Of a DNA stretch of 33,674 nucleotides, positions 1-8,212 are shown in pieces (within the stretch, counting starts at the first letter, position 1; the number at the start of each line of letters is the position of its first letter). The stretch comes from Nitrospinaceae bacterium. Its GTDB lineage: Bacteria; Nitrospinota; Nitrospinia; Nitrospinales; VA-1. A program made the position numbers and the translations under genes. The notes under the pieces were generated by a model. That model saw nothing but the letters and a program-made list of their open reading frames with translations. It made no database searches and had not been told where the DNA came from. The stretch lies in contig JAJDBH010000039.1 in NCBI GenBank assembly GCA_029261455.1, positions 1 to 33,674 of the forward strand, read 5' to 3'.

Positions 1-931
1 TATATTCCAAACCACCACGATTAGGCACACGAGCGTCACTCAATGTTGCGCGCCCTTTATTTGAGTTGGAAGAATATTTCAGCGTGCCTTCCGTTTTCAG
101 AGCACCGCCAATATTGCCAGAAAAACTGGAGTTTAGGGATAGCAAACTATCTACAGGTGCTTGCGCCAGCACCTTTTTCAAATAAGGCTGAAAGTTTGAA
201 ACATTCAGTTCGTCAACTCGAACCTTGCCGTCAATGGAAATACCAGTGAGGCCCCGGTCTTTAGAAAAATTGTCGAAGGCTCCCGAAATCTGAAAAGCAG
301 TGGCTGAACTCCCGCTGGGAATTTCCCCTTTCAAATTGAATTGGAAGGGCGAACCTATAAGTTTTTTTTGTACAGAAAAGTGAATGCGCTCCAGGTCTAT
401 AGGTAGAGGGTCATCAGCAGGGCGGTTTAAAAAATCCTGAAAATGTATGGACCCATTTTCCACCATGAGTTGATTCATGAGGCTGACTCTTAAAACTTTG
501 AACAAACCGCTTTCGGCAGGTTGGGTGATCCACTTCCTCACATTGCCTAAACTAAACCTCCCCTTGGCATCACGGACGACCCTCAGAGATGCCCCTTGAA
601 CAATGATTTTCTTAATCTCAACTCGTTTAGCCAACAACGGCAACAACCGAACCACCACAAACACACTTCGTGCTGTCAGTTCCGGTTCTTTGGCATACCG
701 CGACTTGACCGAAACATCTTTTAAACGAATGCTGAGGCCGTGGACGATGTCCATCTCCGTCTCACCAATTTTCACTTCCCGCCGAGTCAACTCTTCAAGC
801 TTTTCTATAGCAAGCGTTTTGATTTCGCCCAGATTACGTAACTGATAATAGGCTAGGGAGCAGATGGCAATCACCCCGAGCATCAACGTAAAGAGAGAAT
901 AGAAAATAATTCTTTTGCGGTAAAGCGGCAT
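1..931 (-). CDS. AsmA-like envelope protein, N-terminal part (runs off left edge)
   Basis: An open frame on the minus strand starts at ATG 931 and is still open at base 1, so only about 310 N-terminal residues are visible. A basic stretch (MPLYRKR) is followed by one hydrophobic segment at about residues 8-28, a signal anchor. The rest is soluble, beta-rich, with repeated features such as ELTRREVKIGE, LSIRLKDVSV, VEIKKIIVQGASLRV and GRFSLGNVRKW. This pattern is typical of AsmA/DUF748-type periplasmic bridge-like proteins, thought to move lipids between the membranes. No good Shine-Dalgarno precedes the ATG and the frame stays open upstream without another ATG, so the start is likely but not proven. 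The gene diverges from rlmB. The family is inferred from N-terminal layout only. Confidence 0.7.
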   Translation of the reverse strand, partial: MPLYRKRIIFYSLFTLMLGVIAICSLAYYQLRNLGEIKTLAIEKLEELTRREVKIGETEMDIVHGLSIRLKDVSVKSRYAKEPELTARSVFVVVRLLPLLAKRVEIKKIIVQGASLRVVRDAKGRFSLGNVRKWITQPAESGLFKVLRVSLMNQLMVENGSIHFQDFLNRPADDPLPIDLERIHFSVQKKLIGSPFQFNLKGEIPSGSSATAFQISGAFDNFSKDRGLTGISIDGKVRVDELNVSNFQPYLKKVLAQAPVDSLLSLNSSFSGNIGGALKTEGTLKYSSNSNKGRATLSDARVPNRGGLEY

Positions 932-1162
932 ATGGAGGTTTACGGATTGCAGAAAAAGGTTAAAATAGCCTTCGCGGTTATTTCGCGGGAAAGAATACTT
1001 TTTCGAGGAAAAGAAGCAAAACCGGTTCGTAACCGCTTAGCAATCGCCAACGGACCTTAGCTGAATAAGCCCATTGTTTTCATAATGTTATAGTCCATTC
1101 AGAGCTTTTCGTCCAGCAAAAAACCTGACGCTATTGTAGACCCTTTTTATATTTAACCACTG

Positions 1163-1924
1163 ATGAAACCTACAGAACAGTCTTTAATTGTCGGAATCAA
1201 TCCGGTACGGGAGGCACTTTTAGCCTCTAAACGGCGTTGCTACAGACTGATTGTGGAGCAGGGTAAAGCCCCTCCAAGGGTTCAGGCTGTGATCGAACTG
1301 GCCAAGGATAACCGAATCCCCATCGAGCCTCTGCCTAAGTCTGCCTTCCAGAACAAGTTTAAAAATCAGGTGCATCAAGGGATCGCAGGATACTTTTCCA
1401 CCGTCATGACTCTTGAACTGGAAGGGCTGATAGAAACAGCATTTCAAAAAAGTTCGCTGCCAACTCTCGTCATTCTGGATGGAATTCAAGACCCGCAAAA
1501 TCTGGGTGCGATCATCCGGTCAGCGGAAACACTGGGAATTCAGGGGATGATCCTGCCCAAGCATGGTACAGCCTCTCTAAACGAAACGGTAGCAAAATGT
1601 TCCTCTGGGGCCATTGAGTATTTACCTATCGCCTGGGTCACTAATTTGGCCCGCTGTATCGAACAACTCAAAGAAGCCGGGTTTTGGGTCGCTGGAGTCG
1701 TGCCAGATGGAGAGGTGCCTTGCTACCAATACAAGTTTGATACTCCAGTGGCTCTAGTTATTGGGGGGGAAGGAAAAGGCATTAGACCTTTGCTGAAAAA
1801 ATCATGCGATGTCACGCTCTCGATTCCCATGAAAGGACAATTGGAATCCTTGAACGCGGCATCAGCTAGCGCAGTGGTCTTCTACGAAAGTTTGCGTCAG
1901 AAAAAAATGCAGGATAACGGGTAA
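1163..1924 (+). CDS. rlmB: 23S rRNA (guanosine-2'-O-)-methyltransferase, SpoU/TrmH family
   Basis: 253 residues, the normal length for RlmB, which methylates the 2'-OH of G2251 in the peptidyl-transferase centre of 23S rRNA using SAM. An N-terminal L30e-like RNA-binding domain spans about residues 8-78 (IVGINPVREALL, then HQGIAGYF). The SPOUT knotted domain follows with all three SpoU motifs: DGIQDPQNLGAIIRSAE at 106-122, with the conserved N and R; LVIGGEGKGIRPL at 198-210; and IPMKGQLESLNAASASAV at 221-238. No clear ribosome-binding site precedes the ATG. The gene stands alone and converges with rpsU. A paralogous TrmH-type tRNA or rRNA methylase is possible, but RlmB fits length and motifs best. 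Confidence 0.9.
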   Translation: MKPTEQSLIVGINPVREALLASKRRCYRLIVEQGKAPPRVQAVIELAKDNRIPIEPLPKSAFQNKFKNQVHQGIAGYFSTVMTLELEGLIETAFQKSSLPTLVILDGIQDPQNLGAIIRSAETLGIQGMILPKHGTASLNETVAKCSSGAIEYLPIAWVTNLARCIEQLKEAGFWVAGVVPDGEVPCYQYKFDTPVALVIGGEGKGIRPLLKKSCDVTLSIPMKGQLESLNAASASAVVFYESLRQKKMQDNG

Positions 1925-1932
1925 AGCCGGTG

Positions 1933-1957
1933 CCCGACCTTCACGATTGAAGGCGGG
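1933..1957. terminator. Hairpin between convergent rlmB and rpsU
   Basis: CCCG-(bulged A)-CCTTCA, loop CGAT, TGAAGG-CGGG gives a ten-pair stem with a one-base bulge, just after the rlmB stop and before the rpsU end. There is no adjacent T run on either strand, so it may be a weak bidirectional terminator or an mRNA 3'-end stabiliser. Confidence 0.4.
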
Positions 1958-1984
1958 ACCAATTGAAGAGTTTTCTAACGAGGC

Positions 1985-2188
1985 CTAAAGCCGGTTATAG
2001 GATCGCATGCGACGCATAGCGGCTTTTCTTTTCTTCTTAGCCTCCTTCTGCTTGCGCTTTTTCTTTACGGAAGGCTTCTCATAAAACCTACGGCGCTTAA
2101 GCTCCTTCAGCAGGCCTTCTTTGGTCATTTGTCGTTTTAATACTTTTAAGGCTTTTTCAACTTGATTTTGGTAAACTGTGACTTCCAA
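1985..2188 (-). CDS. rpsU: 30S ribosomal protein S21
   Basis: 67 residues, very basic, with the S21 pattern: a short N-terminal strand (EVTVYQNQVEKALKVLKRQM), EGLLKELKRRRFYEKPSVKKKRK, and a Lys/Arg-rich C-terminal tail ending RRMRSYNRL. S21 sits on the platform of the small subunit near the 3' end of 16S rRNA and helps mRNA base-pairing during initiation. The start codon is TTG. The choice is supported by a strong AAAGGAG about seven bases upstream (near 2196-2201) and by alignment with the usual S21 N-terminus. It is a single-gene unit diverging from the ChaN-like gene. Confidence 0.93.
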   Translation of the reverse strand: MEVTVYQNQVEKALKVLKRQMTKEGLLKELKRRRFYEKPSVKKKRKQKEAKKKRKAAMRRMRSYNRL

Positions 2189-2368
2189 AAATCTCTCCTT
2201 TCTACCCTGAGTTTTTTAGCAGGGGTGAGCAACTGTTATGATGGCACAAATTAATACTTCGATACCAATTCTCCGGTACCAATGCTTCCGCACTTAGCTT
2301 TAAGGCCATCTTATTGTGAAGCTAGCGATTATCGACAAAAATACCCATAAAGTCAAGACCCCAAAACC

Positions 2369-3577
2369 ATGAACCCAAATCCAGTCACACAAACCATCCG
2401 AATCGTCCTGGCGACTTTGTTTTTATTCTGGTTATTGCTTTTATCCCGTGAAAGCTATTCCGAGGACTTTTCTATGCCCAACTCCGGCTCACCCTACCGG
2501 AGTCTTGCAGATTTGGATGCGGGGCAAATTCTCCATCTTCCGACCGGAGTGGTGGTCAGCCGGGAACAAATGATGGACTCCATTTCGGCCTCACGGGTCA
2601 TATACATCGGAGAAACCCACGACAATATTGAAGCTCATAAAGTTCAATTGCAGGTCATTCAATTTCTAGCGAAAAAATACCCGGTGGCTATCGGACTCGA
2701 AATGTTCCGCCGCTCAGGCCAAAAGAAACTGAACCTCTTCAATCAAAACCAACTATCAGATCAGGAATTCAGACATCTCTTCCAGTCCAATTGGGGCGGC
2801 GGGTTTGGTCTCTACCAGCCGATATTCGAATTCGCCAAGTCCAAAGGATTACCACTGGTCGGACTTAAATCCACTCGTGAAGTAGAAAACCATTTTCGCT
2901 CAGGCGACGCGGCACCCGGCGACAAGCTGTACCCGGAAATAGACGACTCCGATCCTTACCATCGGGCATTCTCAATGTCCGCGTTTGGCGGCCACACAGC
3001 AAAGGCATTGGAAAAACCTTATCGCATGTTATTGCTGTGGGAAGAAACCATGGCCCAAACAGTGGCGGAGTTTTTGCGCAATCCCGTTAATAAAGATACG
3101 AAGTTGGTGGTGCTGGCGGGTGGGTTTCATGTTCAATATGGGTTTGGCATTCCCAAACGCGCTTACCGTCGAATACCGCATCAATATTCAATTATTTTGC
3201 CCGACATCACCGAAGTGCCTGAGGCATTGAAGGACCGAGAAATGGTAGTAAAAAAAGTCTCCATCCCTCTATATGCCGCAGATTATGCCTGGAAGGTGGA
3301 ATACCGCGTGCCCGGTCAGAACAAAGTAAAACTGGGGGTTAGACTTGCTCAGGAAAAAGGTGTACGCATCAAAGCCGTGGGCAAAAACTCAAACGCCCAA
3401 GCCGCAGGCATGAAACCCGGCGACCTGTTAGTCAGCATGGATGGTCAAGCCCTGTCCAGCGTGGACGATGTGCTGGAATTATTGGGCCACAAAAAATTCG
3501 ACGACCGCTCCACTTTTCAGCTCCAACGCGATAGCCAAACGCTGACTGTTGAAGTGGTGTTTAAACAGTCACAATAG
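2369..3577 (+). CDS. Secreted ChaN-like haem/iron-uptake domain protein with C-terminal PDZ domain
   Basis: 402 residues. Residues 10-31 form a signal peptide without a lipobox Cys. Residues about 60-290 carry the ChaN (DUF399/Tiki-like) domain, with YIGETHDNIEAH at 79-90, VAIGLEMFRR at 106-115 and VVLAGGFHVQYG further on. In Campylobacter ChaN this fold binds haem as a dimer, while related Tiki proteins are proteases. About residues 320-400 form a PDZ domain (KLGVRLAQEKGVRI, AAGMKPGDLLVSMDGQAL, STFQLQRDSQTL). The protein is probably periplasmic. The PDZ suggests it binds a protein C-terminus or a partner complex. Whether it handles haem or cleaves protein cannot be decided here. It stands alone, between rpsU and a CBS gene on the opposite strand. 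Confidence 0.8.
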   Translation: MNPNPVTQTIRIVLATLFLFWLLLLSRESYSEDFSMPNSGSPYRSLADLDAGQILHLPTGVVVSREQMMDSISASRVIYIGETHDNIEAHKVQLQVIQFLAKKYPVAIGLEMFRRSGQKKLNLFNQNQLSDQEFRHLFQSNWGGGFGLYQPIFEFAKSKGLPLVGLKSTREVENHFRSGDAAPGDKLYPEIDDSDPYHRAFSMSAFGGHTAKALEKPYRMLLLWEETMAQTVAEFLRNPVNKDTKLVVLAGGFHVQYGFGIPKRAYRRIPHQYSIILPDITEVPEALKDREMVVKKVSIPLYAADYAWKVEYRVPGQNKVKLGVRLAQEKGVRIKAVGKNSNAQAAGMKPGDLLVSMDGQALSSVDDVLELLGHKKFDDRSTFQLQRDSQTLTVEVVFKQSQ

Positions 3578-3595
3578 CTGACCAATGACAGGCAT

Positions 3596-3991
3596 TCAAA
3601 AATCCGTTTTCTTGTGCAATTGTATATAGTATTTTTCTAAATCCTTGACAGAAAACATCCCCACGATTTCACCGTTTCTTGTCACGGGGACATGGCGAAT
3701 TTTTTTTGTTTCTATAATATTGCACACCTCAGAAATCGTTTGATTCTCGTCAATGGTATTTGCGATTTTTGTCATCACTTCCGATATCTTTAACGCTTTG
3801 GGATCGCACTCACCCTTTAACACAAGAAACATCCAATCCGTTTTTGTAATGATCCCAACGTATTCCCCACCCTTCTTCACTAAAAGTGCGCTAACTTTAT
3901 TCTCATACATTTGATCAACCGCCTCATAAGCATATCTATCAGGGCTTATTGAAAAAATCTGGGTACTCATATATTTACTGACTTCACTCAT
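3596..3991 (-). CDS. Two-CBS-domain protein
   Basis: 131 residues that are essentially a CBS pair (Bateman module). CBS1 spans about 5-62 (VSKYMSTQIFSISPD, VSALLVKKGGEYVGIITKTD). CBS2 spans about 70-125 (ISEVMTKIANTIDENQTISE, IRHVPVTRNGEIVGMFSVKDL). Such stand-alone pairs bind adenosine nucleotides or SAM and act as energy-state sensors for partner proteins. No effector domain is fused and no obvious partner is adjacent. A clear AAGGAG lies eight bases before the ATG. It ends only 18 bases from the stop of the convergent ChaN-like gene, and 58 bases downstream of the ABC ATPase operon, so read-through from that operon is possible. Confidence 0.85.
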   Translation of the reverse strand: MSEVSKYMSTQIFSISPDRYAYEAVDQMYENKVSALLVKKGGEYVGIITKTDWMFLVLKGECDPKALKISEVMTKIANTIDENQTISEVCNIIETKKIRHVPVTRNGEIVGMFSVKDLEKYYIQLHKKTDF

Positions 3992-4049
3992 TTCAAAACT
4001 CCTTCTTCATACAAAAATCAGTTCTTAATATAATATCCTGAAACGCGAA

Positions 4050-4796
4050 TTATTGCGGATCACCCCCATCACCAGAGGACGAAGTCAACTTTAGAAACAC
4101 ATCTTCCAGATCGCCATGCTGATGTTCGGCTTGGGAGCGCAATTGCTCGACCGTTCCCACTGCAATCATTTTTCCTTTCTGGATAATGCCAACTCTATGG
4201 CACATATTTTCGGCCACTCCTAAAGAATGAGTGGACATAAAAATCGTGGTGCCATTTTCGCATAAATCCTGAAACAATTGTTTTACCTGACGTGCTCCTT
4301 TAGGGTCGAGCCCCACCAAAGGCTCATCGACTATGACCACTTTAGGACTGTGGATCAACGCCCCGGCAATGACCAGCTTCTGCCTCATACCATGTGAATA
4401 ACCTTCGATCAGTTCATCTGCGAAATCCTGCAAATCAAAAAATTTGAAAAAATTTTCTGCCTTTTCATGTGCGATGTCCTGATTCATTGAATATAGACCG
4501 GCAACAAATTCCAGATATTCCCAACCTGTCAGTTTGTGATAGAGAAACGGTCGGTCGGGGATGTATCCGATGATTTTTTTTACTCGAATAGGGTCTTGCT
4601 TAATATCCACACCATCGATATGGATGGTCCCTGAAGAAGGTTTGAGAAGACCGACTAAAATTTTGATGGTGGTGGTTTTGCCCGCGCCATTGGGACCAAT
4701 GAAACCGAACAACTCCCCGGTGGGGATCTTCAGATTGAGCCCGTCCACCGCCAGGAGCGCGTCGTATTTTTTAATCAGCCCATTGATGGCTATCAC
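4050..4796 (-). CDS. ABC transporter ATP-binding protein (ABC-2 type)
   Basis: 248 residues, a complete nucleotide-binding domain: Walker A GPNGAGKTT at about 34-42, signature YSHGMRQKL, Walker B VVIVDEP, D-loop GLDP, and switch His in FMSTHSLG. It energises export or retention by an ABC-2 permease. The usual Q-loop Gln is Asp here (GYIPDRPFLYHKLTG), a variant I know from some ABC-2 exporters. The start is GTG, sharing four bases (GTGA) with the stop of the acylphosphatase gene upstream, so translation is coupled. No permease gene is adjacent, so its membrane partner must be elsewhere. Substrate unknown. Confidence 0.9.
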   Translation of the reverse strand: MIAINGLIKKYDALLAVDGLNLKIPTGELFGFIGPNGAGKTTTIKILVGLLKPSSGTIHIDGVDIKQDPIRVKKIIGYIPDRPFLYHKLTGWEYLEFVAGLYSMNQDIAHEKAENFFKFFDLQDFADELIEGYSHGMRQKLVIAGALIHSPKVVIVDEPLVGLDPKGARQVKQLFQDLCENGTTIFMSTHSLGVAENMCHRVGIIQKGKMIAVGTVEQLRSQAEHQHGDLEDVFLKLTSSSGDGGDPQ

Positions 4797-5068
4797 GAGT
4801 GGTGTATTTCAAAGGTGGTCAGGCCCTGAGGTTCGACCCATTCAATATCCAAAGCAGAGACATGAGCCGCAGGCGGGCCTTTTCTGCACCAGTTGATAAA
4901 CTGTTCAAGGATTTCTTTTTTTCCTTCAGCGTGGATTTCAACAGTGCCATCCAGACAATTTTTTGCCCAACCGCAAAGACCCATTTGCAAAGCCTGCTTG
5001 CGTGTGCCAGCTCTATACCAGACGCCTTGCACCTTGCCGTGCACAATAAGGTGGGCACTCATCAACAT
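4793..5068 (-). CDS. acyP: Acylphosphatase
   Basis: 91 residues, the typical size. Both family signatures are visible: GKVQGVWYRAGTR at about 12-24, with the phosphate-binding loop and catalytic Arg, and GLCGWAKNCLDGTVEIHAEG at about 31-50, with the catalytic Asn. It hydrolyses acyl-phosphates such as acetyl phosphate or carbamoyl phosphate in the cytoplasm. Two in-frame ATGs lie six bases apart (5068 and 5062). The second would give the more usual N-terminus MSAHLIVHG. It sits six bases after a small unknown gene and overlaps the ABC ATPase start, so the three form one operon. Confidence 0.92.
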   Translation of the reverse strand: MLMSAHLIVHGKVQGVWYRAGTRKQALQMGLCGWAKNCLDGTVEIHAEGKKEILEQFINWCRKGPPAAHVSALDIEWVEPQGLTTFEIHHS

Positions 5069-5074
5069 GCTTGG

Positions 5075-5314
5075 TCACTTATTTTTGCGGAACGCGTCAT
5101 CAAATAGGTGCTGGACTTCCCGGCAGACTTTGAATGTACTTCCTTCTCCAATTTTTTCTCCGAACTTGCCAAGGTCACGCATGATGCGTTGAAACTCCTG
5201 AGTCTGGCCCTTGAAGTTTTCAATAAGAGGACTGAAATAAAGTTTCTCATCCTCATCCAGTCGACCACAAATTTCCCTGAGTCGGTTTTTTAGCGGTTCA
5301 AAGTCTTGTTCCAT
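5075..5314 (-). CDS. Small hypothetical helical protein, first gene of acyP-ABC operon
   Basis: 79 residues, charged and probably all-helical (EPLKNRLREICGRLDEDEKLYF, then QTQEFQRIMRDLGKFGEKIG). There is no signal peptide, membrane segment or recognised motif. It is held real because it lies six bases before acyP in the same direction with a consistent frame. A competing frame at 5062-5268 overlaps it and would run into acyP, so is less likely. The Shine-Dalgarno is weak. Function unknown; a small regulatory or adaptor protein would fit, but nothing in the sequence shows it. Confidence 0.55.
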   Translation of the reverse strand: MEQDFEPLKNRLREICGRLDEDEKLYFSPLIENFKGQTQEFQRIMRDLGKFGEKIGEGSTFKVCREVQHLFDDAFRKNK

Positions 5315-5405
5315 GTCTTAATACTAGCCTTCAATGTGTGGGATTGCAATTGGGTAAAACAGAGGAAAAATCTTTTCGCAAGCTTTACAGATAATTCGTT
5401 AGCTA

Positions 5406-5735
5406 TTATTTATTTTTGAGGCGTTGTTTCATAATGCCCTGCAACCGGACCACGGCGGGGCTGGTGTCCGGAAGAGCAAGGAATTTTTCGCGGGTCAAAA
5501 TAGCGACTTCACAATCTTCCAGAGCTATTACCGATGCACTACGTTCCCCGGCTGAGATCATAGCCATTTCCCCAAACAGATCATTCTCTTTTAGTTCGGC
5601 TAGTATTTTTTTATTGCCCTCAGCATCCTCCTGGTACACTTCAACCTTTCCCTTTTTAATCAGGAACGCGCTAGTACCATGAGTACCCTGACGAACAATT
5701 TTTTTCCCCTTACGGTATTCTTTAATAACAAACAT
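5406..5735 (-). CDS. Cyclic-nucleotide-binding-domain protein (single domain)
   Basis: 109 residues, a lone cNMP-binding beta-roll: KGKKIVRQGTHGTSAFLIKKGKVEVY, then the phosphate-binding cassette FGEMAMISAGERSASVIA at about residues 54-71, with the Gly-Glu and Arg that contact the cyclic phosphate. No helix-turn-helix or catalytic domain is attached, so it is not a CRP-type transcription factor. It may be a regulatory subunit or sensor acting on another protein. The domain starts almost at the first Met, shorter at the N-terminus than most family members. It is monocistronic with 152 bases before it on the 5' side. Confidence 0.85.
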   Translation of the reverse strand: MFVIKEYRKGKKIVRQGTHGTSAFLIKKGKVEVYQEDAEGNKKILAELKENDLFGEMAMISAGERSASVIALEDCEVAILTREKFLALPDTSPAVVRLQGIMKQRLKNK

Positions 5736-5887
5736 AGAACTCTTTCGACCCCGACCCGAAATTATATGATATCGTCTTCACTATAAAAAATTCTATCACC
5801 TTTTTCAATCCCCACGATTGCGGTGCCCCTCTTAATCAGCGAAAAATCAATCACTATCAAAGAAAAATCATTCTTTATAGCAACCTC

Positions 5888-6394
5888 TTAGTCTAAGTTT
5901 TCTGGCGTTATCGTTTTACCTGGGTATTTTAAATATAGGCGTTTTAATTGGCGTTGTGCATTTCTAATTCGTGCATGGTTCCTTTTTTCAGAATACAGAT
6001 CCAAGGCATTTAGCATGTGCTTGATAGCGTTGGGACCAGCCTTTAATAAATCGTAGGCCATGGCCAGATTATAATGCGCCGCAGTATAGTTGGGGTAAAG
6101 CTGGATCGCCTCCCTATAGGCCTCCACTTCAGCCTCGTGTTTTCCCAGAGCAAGATAGGACCTGCCCAATTCAAAATAAGCGATCGCATCCAGAGGGTCT
6201 TCGCGAATGATTTCCTTGTGATGCAAAATTTCAGCCCGGGCTCCCTGAAGATAGGTTTTAAAGTCCACAGCCACTGCTGTCTCTGTCTCAAAAATTCCGG
6301 TTAACACAAAAATAATTAATAGCCCTTTTGCTGTAGTATAAAAAATGCTATGACAAACGGAACAAGATAGGCGTATGGAGAAATGGGAGCTCAT
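5888..6394 (-). CDS. Exported TPR-repeat protein
   Basis: 168 residues. A hydrophobic stretch at about 22-42 (AKGLLIIFVLTGIF) is a signal peptide or anchor, preceded by an unusually long polar N-tip. Two to three tetratricopeptide repeats follow: DPLDAIAYFELGRSYLALGK at about 62-81, NYTAAHYNLAMAYDLLKAG at about 98-116, and a third degenerate helix pair. TPRs mediate protein contacts; the periplasm is the likely place. The ATG is preceded directly by a run of six G, too close for normal Shine-Dalgarno spacing, so the start is uncertain. It diverges from the aldo/keto reductase gene. Confidence 0.75.
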   Translation of the reverse strand: MSSHFSIRLSCSVCHSIFYTTAKGLLIIFVLTGIFETETAVAVDFKTYLQGARAEILHHKEIIREDPLDAIAYFELGRSYLALGKHEAEVEAYREAIQLYPNYTAAHYNLAMAYDLLKAGPNAIKHMLNALDLYSEKRNHARIRNAQRQLKRLYLKYPGKTITPENLD

Positions 6395-6427
6395 CCCCCC
6401 AATTTATCATTTTTTTCGCGAGACAAC

Positions 6428-7399
6428 ATGAAATACCGGAAATTTTGCAATACTAATGTTTCAGAAATTGGGCTGGGCACCTGGCAACTTGGCGCTGACT
6501 GGGGGGATGTTGATGATTCCACCGCCGAAAAAGTCCTCGCAACTGCTGTTGAAAATGGAGTGAACTTTTTCGATACCGCCGACTGCTATGGCGAAGGCCT
6601 ATCAGAAACCCGGCTTGGCAGATTTGTTAAATCATTATCTTCAGAAGTGGTGATCGCTACTAAACTTGGCAGGTTCCCCCGGCCCGGTTGGCCAGACAAC
6701 TTCTCTCAGCAACAGTTTCGTGAACACACTGAAAATTCTTTGAAACGCCTGGGGATGGAAAGCCTGGACCTGACCCAGGTACATTGCCCGCCTACTGACC
6801 TTCTTCGACAGGGAGATGTTTTTGACTGGCTGAGAACCTTAAAACAAGAAGGGAAAATCAAACAATTCGGGTTCAGTGTCGAGTCAATGGAAGAGGCTCA
6901 AATTTGTCTGCAGCAAGAAGGGGTGGCTTCATTACAAATCATTTTCAATATTTTTCGCCAAAAAGCCATAACCTCTATTTTCAAAGAAGCACAAGAAAAA
7001 CAGGTGGCTCTTATCGTTCGTCTACCACTCGCCTCTGGACTGCTTTCTGGAAAATTGAATGAAGAGTCTAAATTCGCCAAGAACGATCACCGAAACTACA
7101 ATCGTGATGGGCAGGAGTTTAATGTAGGGGAAACTTTTTCTGGACTCCCATTTGAAAAAGGACTCGAACTCGTTGAAGGGCTGAAAAAAATCGCACCGGA
7201 ACACTTGTCGCAGTTTGCCTTGAGATGGGTTCTCGATTTTGAAGCGGTCACTGTTGTGATTCCCGGCTCTAAAAATCCCCAACAGGTCGCCGACAATTGT
7301 GCGGCTAGCACCTTATCCCCCTTGACCGATGAAACACACAAAGCCCTGAGTGATTTTTATTTAAAAGATGTCTCTTCACATATTCGCGGAAAATATTAG
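6428..7399 (+). CDS. Aldo/keto reductase
   Basis: 323 residues, a complete (beta/alpha)8 NAD(P)H-dependent oxidoreductase. The catalytic tetrad is visible: D49 and Y54 in FFDTADCYGEG, K79 in VIATKLG and H119 in LTQVHCPP. The cofactor-binding end VVIPGSKNPQQVADN is near residue 280. It reduces a carbonyl compound; the substrate is not predictable. I chose the ATG at 6428 rather than one 15 codons upstream. The longer form would overlap the divergent TPR gene, and the family begins MKYRKFCNTNVSEIGLGTW. It converges with ytfE and seems monocistronic. Confidence 0.9.
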   Translation: MKYRKFCNTNVSEIGLGTWQLGADWGDVDDSTAEKVLATAVENGVNFFDTADCYGEGLSETRLGRFVKSLSSEVVIATKLGRFPRPGWPDNFSQQQFREHTENSLKRLGMESLDLTQVHCPPTDLLRQGDVFDWLRTLKQEGKIKQFGFSVESMEEAQICLQQEGVASLQIIFNIFRQKAITSIFKEAQEKQVALIVRLPLASGLLSGKLNEESKFAKNDHRNYNRDGQEFNVGETFSGLPFEKGLELVEGLKKIAPEHLSQFALRWVLDFEAVTVVIPGSKNPQQVADNCAASTLSPLTDETHKALSDFYLKDVSSHIRGKY

Positions 7400-7454
7400 C
7401 CCACGTAACACTGGACTCAATGAGCAGTGGCCTTAATATTCACGAAAAACCCGC

Positions 7455-8156
7455 TTAGGAAACAGGTGAAACTTCTTCCTTCCCCTCAACAGCGGGAAAT
7501 AGCAGATTATTTTCCTTATGAATGTGAAGATGCGTGTCTTCCTCCAGTTTCCTCAGCTCTTCATACAAAAGCTCAAAAGACTGGCAACCATCTTCCGGTG
7601 CGACATAACCATTTGCAAGTTTTCTCATTTGCTTTAACAAGTTTCCTGCCTCGTCATGTTCATGACGCATGACCCGAATCGGCCCCGCTGTAGTTTGCAT
7701 TTTCATCCCTAATGAATCGCTTTCTAATTTTAGTATCAGAGGGAAAAGAACCCGCTCCTCTTTGAGCAGATGTGGTTCGAGGTCTGCCCGCAAACTTTCA
7801 AAAACAGTCTGCAAAGGTTTCAACTCGGGATGCCGAGGGGAATGAGCCTGACAAACTTTTTCCATCAATATCGTTAAACGCGGTAACGCCTCCTTAAGGT
7901 AAACATGGTGCGTGGACTCTATATGAGCGGTCAATTCTCCCGGCGTTAAGCCTGAAATATCTTTTTCATCACTGGACGAAGATTGCAACTCCGTCAGACG
8001 TTGATAGACCGCATCTGCTTTCAGACCCTTTTCTTCACAGGCACTTTGAAGCGACACATCACCCCCGCAACAGAAGTCGATGTTCAATTCCTGAAAAACT
8101 GCAGCACAACCAGAATTGTTCTTCACAAAACTTTTTACCGGATCGGTGATCTTCAT
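7455..8156 (-). CDS. ytfE: Iron-sulfur cluster repair di-iron protein (RIC/YtfE/ScdA)
   Basis: 233 residues with the standard two-part layout. The N-terminal ScdA_N/DUF542 domain at about 1-50 has Cys residues C17, C29, C30 and C40 (ELNIDFCCGGDVSLQSACEEKGL). A hemerythrin-like four-helix domain follows with the di-iron ligands in AHIESTHHVYL, LEPHLLKEERVLFPLI, MRHEHDEAG and LHIHKENNLLFPAVE. The family repairs Fe-S clusters damaged by nitric oxide or oxidative stress and is usually induced by NO. It diverges from an Nfu-type Fe-S carrier, a functional pairing. The region between them holds a perfect inverted repeat that could be the binding site of a shared regulator. Confidence 0.93.
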   Translation of the reverse strand: MKITDPVKSFVKNNSGCAAVFQELNIDFCCGGDVSLQSACEEKGLKADAVYQRLTELQSSSSDEKDISGLTPGELTAHIESTHHVYLKEALPRLTILMEKVCQAHSPRHPELKPLQTVFESLRADLEPHLLKEERVLFPLILKLESDSLGMKMQTTAGPIRVMRHEHDEAGNLLKQMRKLANGYVAPEDGCQSFELLYEELRKLEEDTHLHIHKENNLLFPAVEGKEEVSPVS

Positions 8157-8212
8157 TTTTCAACCCTTTCCACACAAATGTTTGTCTCTAGCCCAGCACT
8201 TCCAAATAAGCC

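Noticed and set aside
4561-5107. Plus-strand ORFs over the ABC ATPase and acylphosphatase genes
   Set aside because: They are antisense frames of genes with full family motifs.
6383-6427. Longer N-terminus for the aldo/keto reductase
   Set aside because: It would overlap the divergent TPR start and adds 15 residues unlike the family; the ATG at 6428 fits.
7400-7454. Weak CACTG/CAGTG dyad between aldo/keto reductase and ytfE
   Set aside because: Only five pairs with an 11-base loop, likely chance.
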